Below, piece by piece: positions 1 to 6,675 of a DNA stretch of 54,870 nucleotides. The stretch is taken from the NCBI GenBank assembly GCA_003557505.1, contig PWOH01000009.1:1-54870 (forward strand). Direction: 5' to 3'. A program made the position numbers and the translations under genes. Source of the stretch: Mollicutes bacterium. GTDB taxonomy: Bacteria > Bacillota_I > Bacilli_A > Izemoplasmatales > Izemoplasmataceae. Position 1 is the first letter of the stretch. Every line of letters starts with the position of its first letter. A model generated the notes under the pieces. It had not been told where the DNA came from. It searched no databases and saw nothing but the letters and a program-made list of their open reading frames with translations.

Positions 1-23
1 AAAATGTTTTTTTATGCGTTATG

Positions 24-52
24 TTGACAAGTGTATGTAAACATAGTAGAAT
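24..52 (+). promoter_or_regulatory. Promoter of the tRNA array
   Basis: TTGACA (24-29), a 17-nt spacer and TAGAAT (47-52) make a near-consensus vegetative promoter about 33 nt before the first tRNA. It shows that the array does not depend on readthrough from an upstream rRNA operon. Confidence 0.85.
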
Positions 53-84
53 ATTACACGCACTTATCTTCAAAAAATGGTTAG

Positions 85-161
<77 letters not shown>

Positions 162-165
162 TTTT

Positions 166-241
166 GGGGCTTTAGCTCAGCTGGGAGAGCGCCTGCTTTG
201 CACGCAGGAGGTCAGCGGTTCGATCCCGCTAAGCTCCACCA
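166..241 (+). tRNA. tRNA-Ala(TGC), copy 1
   Basis: A 76-nt cloverleaf with anticodon TGC at 199-201, CCA encoded and acceptor GGGGCTT/AAGCTCC. It differs from copy 2 (600-675) only at one acceptor base pair, T-A here and C-G there. Confidence 0.97.
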
Positions 242-251
242 TATAACGCCT

Positions 252-327
252 GGAGGATTAGCTCAGTTGGGAGAGCACCTGCCTTACAAGCAGGGGGTCA
301 GTGGTTCGAGCCCGCTATCCTCCACCA
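252..327 (+). tRNA. tRNA-Val(TAC)
   Basis: A 76-nt cloverleaf with acceptor GGAGGAT/ATCCTCC, anticodon stem CCTGC/GCAGG around anticodon TAC, and an encoded CCA. It follows tRNA-Ala after 10 nt. Confidence 0.97.
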
Positions 328-332
328 TTTAT

Positions 333-408
<76 letters not shown>

Positions 409-416
409 TGTTTTAT

Positions 417-492
417 GTCCTGTTAGCTCAGTCGGTAGAGCATCTGACTTTTAATCAGAGGGTCAGAGGTTCGAATCCTCTACAGGACACCA
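417..492 (+). tRNA. tRNA-Lys(TTT)
   Basis: A 76-nt cloverleaf with acceptor GTCCTGT/ACAGGAC, anticodon TTT in loop CTTTTAA between TCTGA and TCAGA, and an encoded CCA. Confidence 0.97.
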
Positions 493-496
493 CTAT

Positions 497-583
497 GCCT
501 GGGTGGTGGAATTGGTAGACACGTTGGACTTAAAATCCAATGGCAGCAATGCCGTGCCGGTTCGAGTCCGGCCCTAGGTACCA
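497..583 (+). tRNA. tRNA-Leu(TAA)
   Basis: An 87-nt class II tRNA with a long variable arm, anticodon TAA between TTGGA and TCCAA, acceptor GCCTGGG/CCTAGGT with G-T pairs, and an encoded CCA. Confidence 0.95.
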
Positions 584-584
584 T

Positions 585-698
585 CATTGCCCAACGCGTG
601 GGGCCTTAGCTCAGCTGGGAGAGCGCCTGCTTTGCACGCAGGAGGTCAGCGGTTCGATCCCGCTAGGCTCCACCACTTTTTTTACCGCGTGGGCAATG
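585..698. repeat. Imperfect inverted repeat flanking tRNA-Ala copy 2
   Basis: The left arm 585-598 and right arm 686-698 can pair: CATTGCCCA (585-593) with TGGGCAATG (690-698), and CGCG (595-598) with CGCG (686-689), with one bulged A at 594. The arms enclose exactly the second tRNA-Ala gene. No other gene in the array has such flanks. This could be a precursor-processing stem or the footprint of an insertion. Confidence 0.7.
600..675 (+). tRNA. tRNA-Ala(TGC), copy 2
   Basis: A 76-nt cloverleaf with anticodon TGC. It is identical to copy 1 except for a compensatory acceptor change (GGGGCCT/AGGCTCC). It lies inside an inverted repeat (585-698) and is followed by a run of T. Confidence 0.97.
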
Positions 699-724
699 GG
701 GTTATGAATGACCAAACCATGCAC

Positions 725-801
725 GGCGGTGTAGCTCAGTTGGTCAGAGCATTCGGTTCATACCCGAAGGGTCAGGGGTTCGAATCCCTTCGCCGCTACC
801 A
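725..801 (+). tRNA. Elongator tRNA-Met(CAT)
   Basis: A 77-nt cloverleaf with anticodon CAT between TTCGG and CCGAA. The acceptor GGCGGTG and end CGCCGCTACCA resemble the elongator tRNA-Met of Bacillus as I remember it. It lacks the initiator hallmark of an unpaired first base. Confidence 0.9.
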
Positions 802-805
802 TGAG

Positions 806-882
806 GGACCCGTAGCTCAGTTGGTCAGAGCTCCCGGCTCATAACCGGTTGGTCGCAGGTTCGAATCCTGCCGGGTCCACCA
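806..882 (+). tRNA. tRNA-Ile2(CAT), probable lysidine-modified isoacceptor
   Basis: A 77-nt cloverleaf with anticodon CAT. The acceptor GGACCCG/CGGGTCC and the segment CTCATAACCGG followed by GGTCGCAGGTTCGA match the pattern of Firmicute tRNA-Ile whose CAU is converted to lysidine by TilS to read AUA. It is therefore unlikely to be a second tRNA-Met. The outermost anticodon-stem pair (C-T) is mismatched. Confidence 0.8.
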
Positions 883-898
883 ATCGTAATCAATACAC

Positions 899-991
899 GG
901 AGGAATACCCAAGTCTGGCTGAAGGGATCGGTCTTGAAAACCGACAGGGCGTGCGAGCGTCGCGGGGGTTCGAATCCCTCTTCCTCCGCCA
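899..991 (+). tRNA. tRNA-Ser(TGA)
   Basis: A 93-nt class II tRNA with a long variable arm, acceptor GGAGGAA/TTCCTCC, discriminator G, anticodon TGA between TCGGT and ACCGA, and an encoded CCA. Confidence 0.96.
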
Positions 992-1020
992 TTGACAATT
1001 AAACCATAAGTTGGTATGAT
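992..1020 (+). promoter_or_regulatory. Internal promoter before tRNA-fMet
   Basis: TTGACA (992-997), a 17-nt spacer and TATGAT (1015-1020), with a TG extension at 1012-1013, lie in the widest spacer of the array. It would start transcription about 20 nt before tRNA-fMet and give fMet, Asp and Phe a separate supply. Confidence 0.75.
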
Positions 1021-1048
1021 TAGTTAGGCAATACAGAAACAACGATAT

Positions 1049-1125
<77 letters not shown>

Positions 1126-1129
1126 AAAA

Positions 1130-1205
1130 GGTCCTGTGGTGTAGCGGTTAACATGCCAGTCTGTCACACTGGAGATCGCGGGTTCGATTCCCGTCAGGAC
1201 CGCCA
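1130..1205 (+). tRNA. tRNA-Asp(GTC)
   Basis: A 76-nt cloverleaf with acceptor GGTCCTG/CAGGACC, discriminator G, anticodon GTC between CCAGT and ACTGG, and an encoded CCA. Confidence 0.97.
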
Positions 1206-1209
1206 TTTT

Positions 1210-1285
1210 GGCTCAGTAGCTCAGTTGGTAGAGCAATGGACTGAAAATCCATGTGTCGGTGGTTCGATTCCGCCCTGAGCCACCA
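1210..1285 (+). tRNA. tRNA-Phe(GAA)
   Basis: A 76-nt cloverleaf with acceptor GGCTCAG/CTGAGCC, anticodon GAA between ATGGA and TCCAT, and an encoded CCA. It is the last gene of the array. Confidence 0.97.
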
Positions 1286-1300
1286 TTAAACAAACTGTTA

Positions 1301-1322
1301 AGCCTTTAAAAGGCTTTTTTTT
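1301..1322 (+). terminator. Intrinsic terminator of the tRNA array
   Basis: The stem AGCCTT/AAGGCT with a short AT loop is followed directly by seven T (1316-1322), 15 nt after tRNA-Phe. Confidence 0.9.
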
Positions 1323-1374
1323 ATGTGAAAAAAAGCATACATTTAATTAATCAATGGTGTAATAATATTATCTA

Positions 1375-1403
1375 TTCACTTAAATTATCCATTTAATTAT
1401 AAT
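1375..1403 (+). promoter_or_regulatory. Possible promoter of the 1476-3360 cassette
   Basis: TTCACT (1375-1380), a 17-nt spacer and a perfect TATAAT (1398-1403) lie in an AT-rich gap after the tRNA terminator. The -35 box matches only four of six bases. Confidence 0.55.
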
Positions 1404-1475
1404 TAAAAAAGAAAAATAAACATTTTGGATGTATAAATATTAATGAACACAAAAAATTATAACGAGGTGCTAATT

Positions 1476-2138
1476 ATGTTTTCCAAAAATGCTATGCTAT
1501 CTTTTAACAATCTTGATGAGTTTACAAAGTTTTACAATGACTTAGACATTTATGATAACTGGAAGATTACAGATGATGCTATTAATTTAAGGGGTGAAAA
1601 GGTCCGTAATTCTCATTATATTAACCTTTTTAGAACATTATTCAATGATAAACATCTATTTAGAAAAAGCGTTTCTATAGGTGAATTAGTTTCATTTGTT
1701 GATAATTATTATCTGATGAATAAGCTAGCAGAAAAGTTAAGGGCAAGATTATCTGTGGAAAATTTTAAAAACATTAAAATCTTCTCAGAATATAAAATTA
1801 TGATGTCTAAAAATAGAAGAATTGACTTTATTTTAAATTATGGACAAAAGACACTACTGATTGAGTTTAGAATTTCAAATAAATTTCCTAATTTATCTAA
1901 TGTTTGGCAAAAGAAAGAAGCAGAGTTATTAATATATAAAGAACTTATATCAAACTATTTACCTGATGACAACTCTGTTTATATTTATGCTTTTATCGGT
2001 ATGCCTGAATTCAAAAACAAACAGCCTATAAAAAAACACATTAATTATAATGATAATAACTTGGATCACTTAGCAAGATACATAGATTTATTCTTAATTC
2101 GAAATAAAAGTGATATTTGTGACTATTCTATACAATGA
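1476..2138 (+). CDS. Hypothetical protein, weak PD-(D/E)XK nuclease-like pattern
   Basis: I do not recognise this 220-residue soluble protein. The start at 1476 is preferred over an in-frame ATG at 1443 because GAGGTG lies 6 nt before it and nothing suitable precedes 1443. Near the middle, RIDFIL (Asp117) and LLIEFR (Glu130, Arg132) lie on two predicted strands 13 residues apart, followed by a helix with WQKKEAELLIYK. That is the spacing and fold order of the PD-(D/E)XK nuclease core, but Arg stands where Lys is usual, so the reading is only suggestive. There is no signal peptide or membrane segment. It is rich in Asn, Lys, Ile and Tyr, and more AT-rich than the ribosomal genes. The surE-like gene follows 60 nt later, so the two are probably co-transcribed. 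It could equally be a non-enzymatic accessory protein. Confidence 0.75.
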   Translation: MFSKNAMLSFNNLDEFTKFYNDLDIYDNWKITDDAINLRGEKVRNSHYINLFRTLFNDKHLFRKSVSIGELVSFVDNYYLMNKLAEKLRARLSVENFKNIKIFSEYKIMMSKNRRIDFILNYGQKTLLIEFRISNKFPNLSNVWQKKEAELLIYKELISNYLPDDNSVYIYAFIGMPEFKNKQPIKKHINYNDNNLDHLARYIDLFLIRNKSDICDYSIQ

Positions 2139-2198
2139 GTATTGCAAAATCGATATATAGGGTATAGAATAATATTTGTATTTAAAGGAGGTGTCTTA

Positions 2199-2867
2199 TT
2201 GAATATTCTATTAGTCAATGATGATGGAATTGATTCTACTAGATTAAAATTTACTGAAAAGGTACTATCTCACTATGGTCAAGTTACTGTCGTTGCACCA
2301 AAAGTACAACAATCAGGAAAAAGTGTTGCTATTTCCATGGGGAGTATAAAATTTAAGAAACATGATGATTATCATTACGCGGTTGAAGGAACACCCGCTG
2401 ATTGCGTGACATTTGCTTTGTACGGTCTTAATGTCCAGCCAGATATTGTTGTGTCCGGTGTAAACAATGGATACAACATAGGGGTAGATACAATGTATTC
2501 TGGTACAGTTGGTGCTGCTATGCAGGCTAACTATCATGGGTATTCTTCTATTGCGCTTTCTGCTGATCACAAAGGATTTGAAATAGTCGAACAAGAGTTA
2601 AGTCATGTCATAACGCATATACTAGACCATAAACTATATTCAAATGAATTTGTGCTGAATGTTAATTTTCCCAAGAATAAATTTGATAAATCAAAAGGTA
2701 TTATTAATACTAAGACTGCTTTTTTGAAATATGAAGTTTATTCTAGAATTGAGAATGATACTTTTTATATTGAGCGCGAATTAATTACAGACGATATACC
2801 TAAAGATAGTGATAGATATGCTATAGAAAACAGCTATATTTCTATTGCAAAGATTAAACTGTTTTAA
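2199..2867 (+). CDS. surE: SurE-like 5'-/3'-nucleotidase
   Basis: The SurE family are metal-dependent phosphatases that remove the phosphate from nucleoside monophosphates and sometimes short polyphosphate. The TTG start at 2199 follows AAAGGAGG and makes the protein begin MNILLVNDDGIDS, as in the family; the longer frame from 2142 adds an unrelated tail. Visible signatures are the metal-binding Asp8-Asp9, Ser39 in QQSGKS, and the loop SGVNNGYNIG. At 222 residues it is shorter than the usual 250 or so and probably lacks part of the C-terminal dimer-swap region. SurE is normally a housekeeping gene. Here it sits between an unknown protein and a Nudix-like protein, which suggests a small nucleotide-related unit, but that is inference. 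Confidence 0.88.
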   Translation: MNILLVNDDGIDSTRLKFTEKVLSHYGQVTVVAPKVQQSGKSVAISMGSIKFKKHDDYHYAVEGTPADCVTFALYGLNVQPDIVVSGVNNGYNIGVDTMYSGTVGAAMQANYHGYSSIALSADHKGFEIVEQELSHVITHILDHKLYSNEFVLNVNFPKNKFDKSKGIINTKTAFLKYEVYSRIENDTFYIERELITDDIPKDSDRYAIENSYISIAKIKLF

Positions 2868-2904
2868 TACTAATATTTTTATAATTTTTTACTGGAGGAT
2901 ATTA

Positions 2905-3360
2905 ATGAGTTCAGAAAGTTCTAGTGTCGAAAAAAAGCAGAAAGTAGCTTTTTTACTGAGAAACAGAAGACTTAAATTACTAGTGTGTCAACCGTACGAT
3001 ACCGTCGATAATGTGAGTGGTGGTAAATGGTCATTACCTTCGACAGATGTTTATGAAGGTGAATCCCATCAAACTGCTTTAAAGCGTTTAACTGAATCAA
3101 ACTTCTTTTTTGAAGGGATTGTAGGAGATTTACAAACAACCCATAAATACTATGAAAATGGTGTTGAAGTTGAACTTTTTATTTATAGAGTTAAAATTAA
3201 GTATGGTGAACCACGTAACAAATCTATTTATAAAGATCAAAAATCGTTGAGAATTGATAAAATCGTTGATAATGATTTTGCTTATCCATATAATGAGATA
3301 ATAATGGATAAACTATTTGGTTTTTTAGTTGAAATCAAATCAGTCACCGGGGGATATTAG
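2905..3360 (+). CDS. Nudix-like protein with degenerate Nudix box
   Basis: The protein has 151 residues starting at ATG 2905, with GGAGG 6 nt before it; the frame open from 2845 overlaps surE and lacks a ribosome site. The layout is Nudix-like: VAFLLRNRRLKLLV, then GGKWSLPSTDVYEGES, then QTALKRLTES. In active enzymes the last part reads REUxEExG. Here the Arg-Glu pair is replaced by Lys-Arg and the second Glu of the EE pair by Ser, so the metal-binding set is incomplete. It may bind a nucleotide without hydrolysing it, or use a different chemistry. Its stop codon lies inside the terminator stem that ends the cassette. Confidence 0.65.
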   Translation: MSSESSSVEKKQKVAFLLRNRRLKLLVCQPYDTVDNVSGGKWSLPSTDVYEGESHQTALKRLTESNFFFEGIVGDLQTTHKYYENGVEVELFIYRVKIKYGEPRNKSIYKDQKSLRIDKIVDNDFAYPYNEIIMDKLFGFLVEIKSVTGGY

Positions 3361-3379
3361 CCTCCGGTTCTTTTTTTTT
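3346..3379 (+). terminator. Intrinsic terminator after the Nudix-like gene
   Basis: ACCGGGGG (3346-3353) pairs with CCTCCGGT (3361-3368) with one G-T pair and a 7-nt loop, and nine T follow from 3371. The 5' arm is the end of the coding sequence. Confidence 0.9.
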
Positions 3380-3385
3380 GATAGA

Positions 3386-3412
3386 ATGTAAGGGTTTTTA
3401 TGATATCATATC
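3386..3412 (+). promoter_or_regulatory. Repeated element and extended -10 promoter before ord
   Basis: The segment from AATGTAAGGG to TTTTTATGATAT recurs without a mismatch over 22 nt before ortA (around 4557-4578). It ends in TG-A-TATCAT (3401-3409), an extended -10 box, while no good -35 box sits 17 nt upstream. A promoter with a weak -35 plus a conserved upstream box suggests an activator-dependent promoter or an operator for a regulator of the arginine/ornithine locus. Confidence 0.65.
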
Positions 3413-3442
3413 AGTGTATGATTATTTTAAAGGAGTGTGAAA

Positions 3443-4480
3443 ATGCAAAATATTAATGTTGTTATATGGGGATTCGGTGCAATGGGCCAAGGTATTGGGT
3501 CGATGCTATTAGAAAAAGAAGGTGTGACAATCAAAGGGGTTTGTGATTTGAATCCAACCTACGAAGGAAAATCAATTTCTTCTATTTTAGAGAAACCATC
3601 AAAAGTCTCAGAAACGTTTGTTTCAAAAGAAATAGAAGAGTTATTAACATCTGATGTTGACGTTGTATTTCTAGCTACAGATTCGTTTACAAAAAAGTCA
3701 TATCCAAAAATAAAACAGATATTGGAACAAAATATTAACGTTATTAGTACGGCTGAAGAAATGGCATACCCATATGCCAGTGAACCTGAATTATCAAAAG
3801 ACATCAATGAGTTAGCGATAAAAAATAATGTTACGGTATTAGGGACTGGGATAAACCCAGGGTTTGTCATGGATTTACTTGCAATTACGCTTTCTGGTGC
3901 AATGGTTGATGTTGAATCAATTGAAGTTAGAAGAGTAAATAGTCTTTCCCCATTTGGTAAAACAGTTATGGATGAACAAGGAGTTGGCATTTCAATCCAA
4001 GAATTCGAAGAAAGAATAAAAAGCGATTCTTTAGCGGGTCATGTTGGGTTTAAAGAGAGTGTCTACATGATAGCTGATGCTCTTGGGGTTAAAATTGATC
4101 ATTTTGACCAACAAATGAAACCAATTGTAACCAGCGTTGACCGCAAAAGTAAATATGGCGAAGCAAAAAAAGGGAATTTAGCAGGTATAGATATGACCGC
4201 TCAAGCTACGGTTAAAGGGAAGCCGTTTATAGATATGAAGCATCCACAACAAATTGAGCCGGAAATCGAAGGGACGGAAACAGGCGATTATATAATATTA
4301 AAAGGAACTCCAAATATTGAAATGAAAATTTCACCTGAAATTGAGGGGGGATTAGGAACGATAGCCATGTGTGTCAATATGTTGCCACATGTAATAAATG
4401 CTAGTCCTGGTTTAAAAACAATGATTGATTTACCGGTGCCTCGAGCAATTAAAGGTGACATAAGAAAATTAATCAAATGA
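3443..4480 (+). CDS. ord: 2,4-diaminopentanoate dehydrogenase
   Basis: It oxidises (2R,4S)-2,4-diaminopentanoate to 2-amino-4-ketopentanoate with NAD(P)+, releasing ammonia: the third step of oxidative ornithine fermentation. The 345-residue protein opens with a Rossmann dinucleotide loop, VVIWGFGAMGQG. It continues as a dihydrodipicolinate-reductase-like fold with FLATDSF and the substrate-side stretch GTGINPGF. I chose ATG 3443, 7 nt after AAAGGAG, over GTG 3437, which nearly touches that site. The identification rests on family resemblance plus the neighbours ortA, ortB, oraS and oraE. It is transcribed from its own promoter and closed by a strong terminator, so unlike the rest of the pathway it is a single-gene unit. 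Confidence 0.93.
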   Translation: MQNINVVIWGFGAMGQGIGSMLLEKEGVTIKGVCDLNPTYEGKSISSILEKPSKVSETFVSKEIEELLTSDVDVVFLATDSFTKKSYPKIKQILEQNINVISTAEEMAYPYASEPELSKDINELAIKNNVTVLGTGINPGFVMDLLAITLSGAMVDVESIEVRRVNSLSPFGKTVMDEQGVGISIQEFEERIKSDSLAGHVGFKESVYMIADALGVKIDHFDQQMKPIVTSVDRKSKYGEAKKGNLAGIDMTAQATVKGKPFIDMKHPQQIEPEIEGTETGDYIILKGTPNIEMKISPEIEGGLGTIAMCVNMLPHVINASPGLKTMIDLPVPRAIKGDIRKLIK

Positions 4481-4492
4481 TTTAACGTTATA

Positions 4493-4527
4493 AAGATAAA
4501 CTCATGACGAATGGGTTTATCTTTTTT
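4493..4527 (+). terminator. Intrinsic terminator between ord and ortA
   Basis: AAGATAAACTCAT (4493-4505) pairs with ATGGGTTTATCTT (4511-4523): 13 pairs with one G-T and a GACGA loop, and the T run continues to 4527. It separates ord from the downstream operon. Confidence 0.92.
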
Positions 4528-4555
4528 GGTAATCTATTGAAAACGAAAAGCGATG

Positions 4556-4582
4556 AAATGTAAGGGTTTTTATGATATTATA
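4556..4582 (+). promoter_or_regulatory. Repeated element and extended -10 promoter before ortA
   Basis: This is the second copy of the element found before ord, identical over 22 nt and ending in TG-A-TATTAT (4573-4581). As before ord, no clear -35 box lies at the right distance. It would drive the long operon ortA to arcB, which has no terminator until 14637. Confidence 0.65.
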
Positions 4583-4618
4583 AGAAAGTGTAGAAAACCT
4601 AGAAAAAAGGATGATATT

Positions 4619-4921
4619 ATGCTAGTTGAAAAAGGAAAGTTTGTAAGAATAAGAAGTCATTTAATCTTACCTGAAAATCGAAATACTGATTTACCAGAAA
4701 GCACTCAAAAAGTTCCATATAAAATGTGGGCAAAAGGCTATTTATTAGATGAAGCGGAACTTTATGAAGAATCAACGATTGTTACAGCTACAAATAGGGT
4801 GATAACTGGAATATTAAAAGAAGTCGAACCTAAGTATAAACATTCTTTTGGTGATTTTGTCACTGAAATCAATGTAATGCGGTCAATAATCTTAAAAGAG
4901 GTATGGGGTAATGATGATTGA
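4619..4921 (+). CDS. ortA: 2-amino-4-ketopentanoate thiolase, small (alpha) subunit
   Basis: With OrtB it cleaves 2-amino-4-ketopentanoate with coenzyme A to acetyl-CoA and D-alanine. The 100-residue protein starts MLVEKGKFVRIRSH. The start at 4619 has AAAAAAGG 8 nt upstream. An in-frame ATG at 4553 would place coding sequence over the repeated promoter element and is rejected. The length fits the known small subunit. It overlaps ortB by 11 nt, consistent with translational coupling of a two-subunit enzyme. Confidence 0.9.
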   Translation: MLVEKGKFVRIRSHLILPENRNTDLPESTQKVPYKMWAKGYLLDEAELYEESTIVTATNRVITGILKEVEPKYKHSFGDFVTEINVMRSIILKEVWGNDD

Positions 4922-6329
4922 TACATTAGATATTAAAGGTTTAGATCGGCGTAAGTATAACATTATTAAAAAATCAGTTGGATTAGATTATAAAAAGTTT
5001 GAAAGACCAGGAATAGGGTTTGATTATGATCAAATGATGAACGACACAGGTGTTTCATTTGAGGATGTTAAAGACATACAAAAGAAGGTCATGGTCGGTA
5101 ACACGCCACTGATTGAGCTAAATAACATTACTAAGTATGCAAGAAAGTTTTCGAAAGAGGGGTATGGTGCTCGTATATTTTTGAAAGATGAAGCCTCTAA
5201 TTTAAGTGGTTCATTTAAAGCAAGAAGGGCGGCTATTAGTATACATCAAGCTAAAAAAATGGGGTATAAAGGGGTAATTGCTGCTACAAGTGGAAACTAT
5301 GGTGCTGCAGTTGCTGCATTGGCTGCTAAACATGGGCTTAAATGTATTATTGTCCAAGAGTGTTTCGATTCTAATAATGTTGCTCAGCCAGAAATATTAG
5401 AGAAAGCTAGAGCTTGTGAAGCCTATGGTGCTGAAGTGATACAGTTAAGTGTTGGTCCAGAGTTATTTTATGCATTTTTGGACTTACTAGAAAAAACAGG
5501 TTATTTTAATGCATCGCTTTATTCACCTTATGGAATTATGGGTATAGAAACTTTAGGTTATGAAATTGCTAATGAACTTACAGTAAGTGAAGGTAAATTT
5601 CCAGAAGCTGTTATTTGTACTAATGCTGGTGGAGGAAATTTAACTGGAACCGCAAGAGGGTTGTTAAGAGCAGGGGCGAAAGAGACAAAAGTTTATGGGG
5701 CATCTGTAAATTTACAAGGGCTTCACATGGCCAGTGATCTAGATTTTAATAGGAAATCTTTTACAACTGGACATACAGGGTTCGGGATTCCTTTTGCCAC
5801 CAACCCTGACCGTAGTGATGTTCCAAGAAGTGCAGGTCGACCAATGCGTTATATGGATAGATATTTCACAGTTAACCAAGGCAGTGTCTTTTTTATAACA
5901 GAGGCTTTGGCAATATTAGAGGGTTTAGAACGGGGGCCAGCTGGTAATACTTCCTTAGCGGTAGCTTTTAAACTAGCTCAGACAATGAAAAAAGATGAAA
6001 TTATCGTTGTACAAGAATCTGAATATACCGGTGCTGGAAAACACCATCAACCACAACTTTCGTTTGCTAGAAATAATAAAGTTGATCTTATATTTGGTAA
6101 TCCCTTAGAAGAAATACCAGGGAAAAACATTATTTTTCCTAAATCTGGGAAAGATATCGACATTCGTGAGATACCTTTAGATAAAATCCGAAAATCTTAT
6201 CTGCGTAAATACAACGATAAATCACTTACTGATGAAGATATTAAATTTTTATGTGATGAACTAAAAATATCTAATACAAACGTCACTAAACTTATTCAGG
6301 AGGTCAACAATGAAAGAAAGAAAAGATGA
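4911..6329 (+). CDS. ortB: 2-amino-4-ketopentanoate thiolase, large (beta, PLP) subunit
   Basis: The catalytic subunit of the thiolase that ends ornithine oxidation. It is a fold-type II PLP enzyme of 472 residues related to threonine synthase. Lys103 in LSGSFKARR is the PLP lysine, TSGNYGAAVAALAAKHG is the phosphate-region loop, and TNAGGGNLTG is the glycine-rich loop. ATG 4911 overlaps the end of ortA; an ATG three bases later is equally possible. The end overlaps oraS by 20 nt. Acetyl-CoA made here can give ATP through phosphotransacetylase and acetate kinase, which are not in this window. Confidence 0.93.
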   Translation: MMIDTLDIKGLDRRKYNIIKKSVGLDYKKFERPGIGFDYDQMMNDTGVSFEDVKDIQKKVMVGNTPLIELNNITKYARKFSKEGYGARIFLKDEASNLSGSFKARRAAISIHQAKKMGYKGVIAATSGNYGAAVAALAAKHGLKCIIVQECFDSNNVAQPEILEKARACEAYGAEVIQLSVGPELFYAFLDLLEKTGYFNASLYSPYGIMGIETLGYEIANELTVSEGKFPEAVICTNAGGGNLTGTARGLLRAGAKETKVYGASVNLQGLHMASDLDFNRKSFTTGHTGFGIPFATNPDRSDVPRSAGRPMRYMDRYFTVNQGSVFFITEALAILEGLERGPAGNTSLAVAFKLAQTMKKDEIIVVQESEYTGAGKHHQPQLSFARNNKVDLIFGNPLEEIPGKNIIFPKSGKDIDIREIPLDKIRKSYLRKYNDKSLTDEDIKFLCDELKISNTNVTKLIQEVNNERKKR

Positions 6330-6675
6330 TTATTTAAATAGAAGGAAGCACTTAGAAAATAAAAACGGGGAAGAATTAAAAAAATATTTTTATGAGTTAT
6401 CTGAAAAAGTAGTGAGTGAATTAGTAGACTTAGGTCATGATTACACATCCAAATCAATCGAGAGAAGTGTCTTATTAAGAATGGGCTTCTCTAGTATTGA
6501 AGCTAAGAGTATAGTTGATATATTAGGTGATAATGATTTACTTCGAAAAGGTGCAGGCCATTGTGTTTATAAAGTCTCCTTGATCAAGAAAAAGCCAATT
6601 AGATTATCAGGAACAGAGATAGCAGCAGGAAATCATATTGAGTTTTTAAAAAAGGAGTTTAAAATCTATGAGTAA
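6310..6675 (+). CDS. oraS: D-ornithine 4,5-aminomutase, small subunit
   Basis: The small subunit of the adenosylcobalamin- and PLP-dependent mutase that moves the delta-amino group of D-ornithine to C4. Its 121 residues match the family size. The sequence is helical and charged, with the stretch GAGHCVYKVS near residue 80. The start at 6310 follows CAGGAGG, inside the end of ortB. It overlaps oraE by 8 nt, so both subunits should be made together. Confidence 0.92.
   Translation: MKERKDDYLNRRKHLENKNGEELKKYFYELSEKVVSELVDLGHDYTSKSIERSVLLRMGFSSIEAKSIVDILGDNDLLRKGAGHCVYKVSLIKKKPIRLSGTEIAAGNHIEFLKKEFKIYE

Noticed and set aside
1-84. 3' end of an rRNA operon, since tRNA arrays often follow 5S rRNA
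   Set aside because: No rRNA sequence is present and a consensus promoter starts the array at 24-52. An rRNA operon just upstream of the window cannot be excluded.
4553-4618. Longer N-terminus for OrtA from ATG 4553
   Set aside because: It would translate the repeated promoter element and lacks a ribosome site. The start at 4619 gives the normal family length.
3361-4618. Cobalamin riboswitch before ord or ortA, since OraE needs B12
   Set aside because: The leaders are too short and show no B12-box-like sequence or extended fold.
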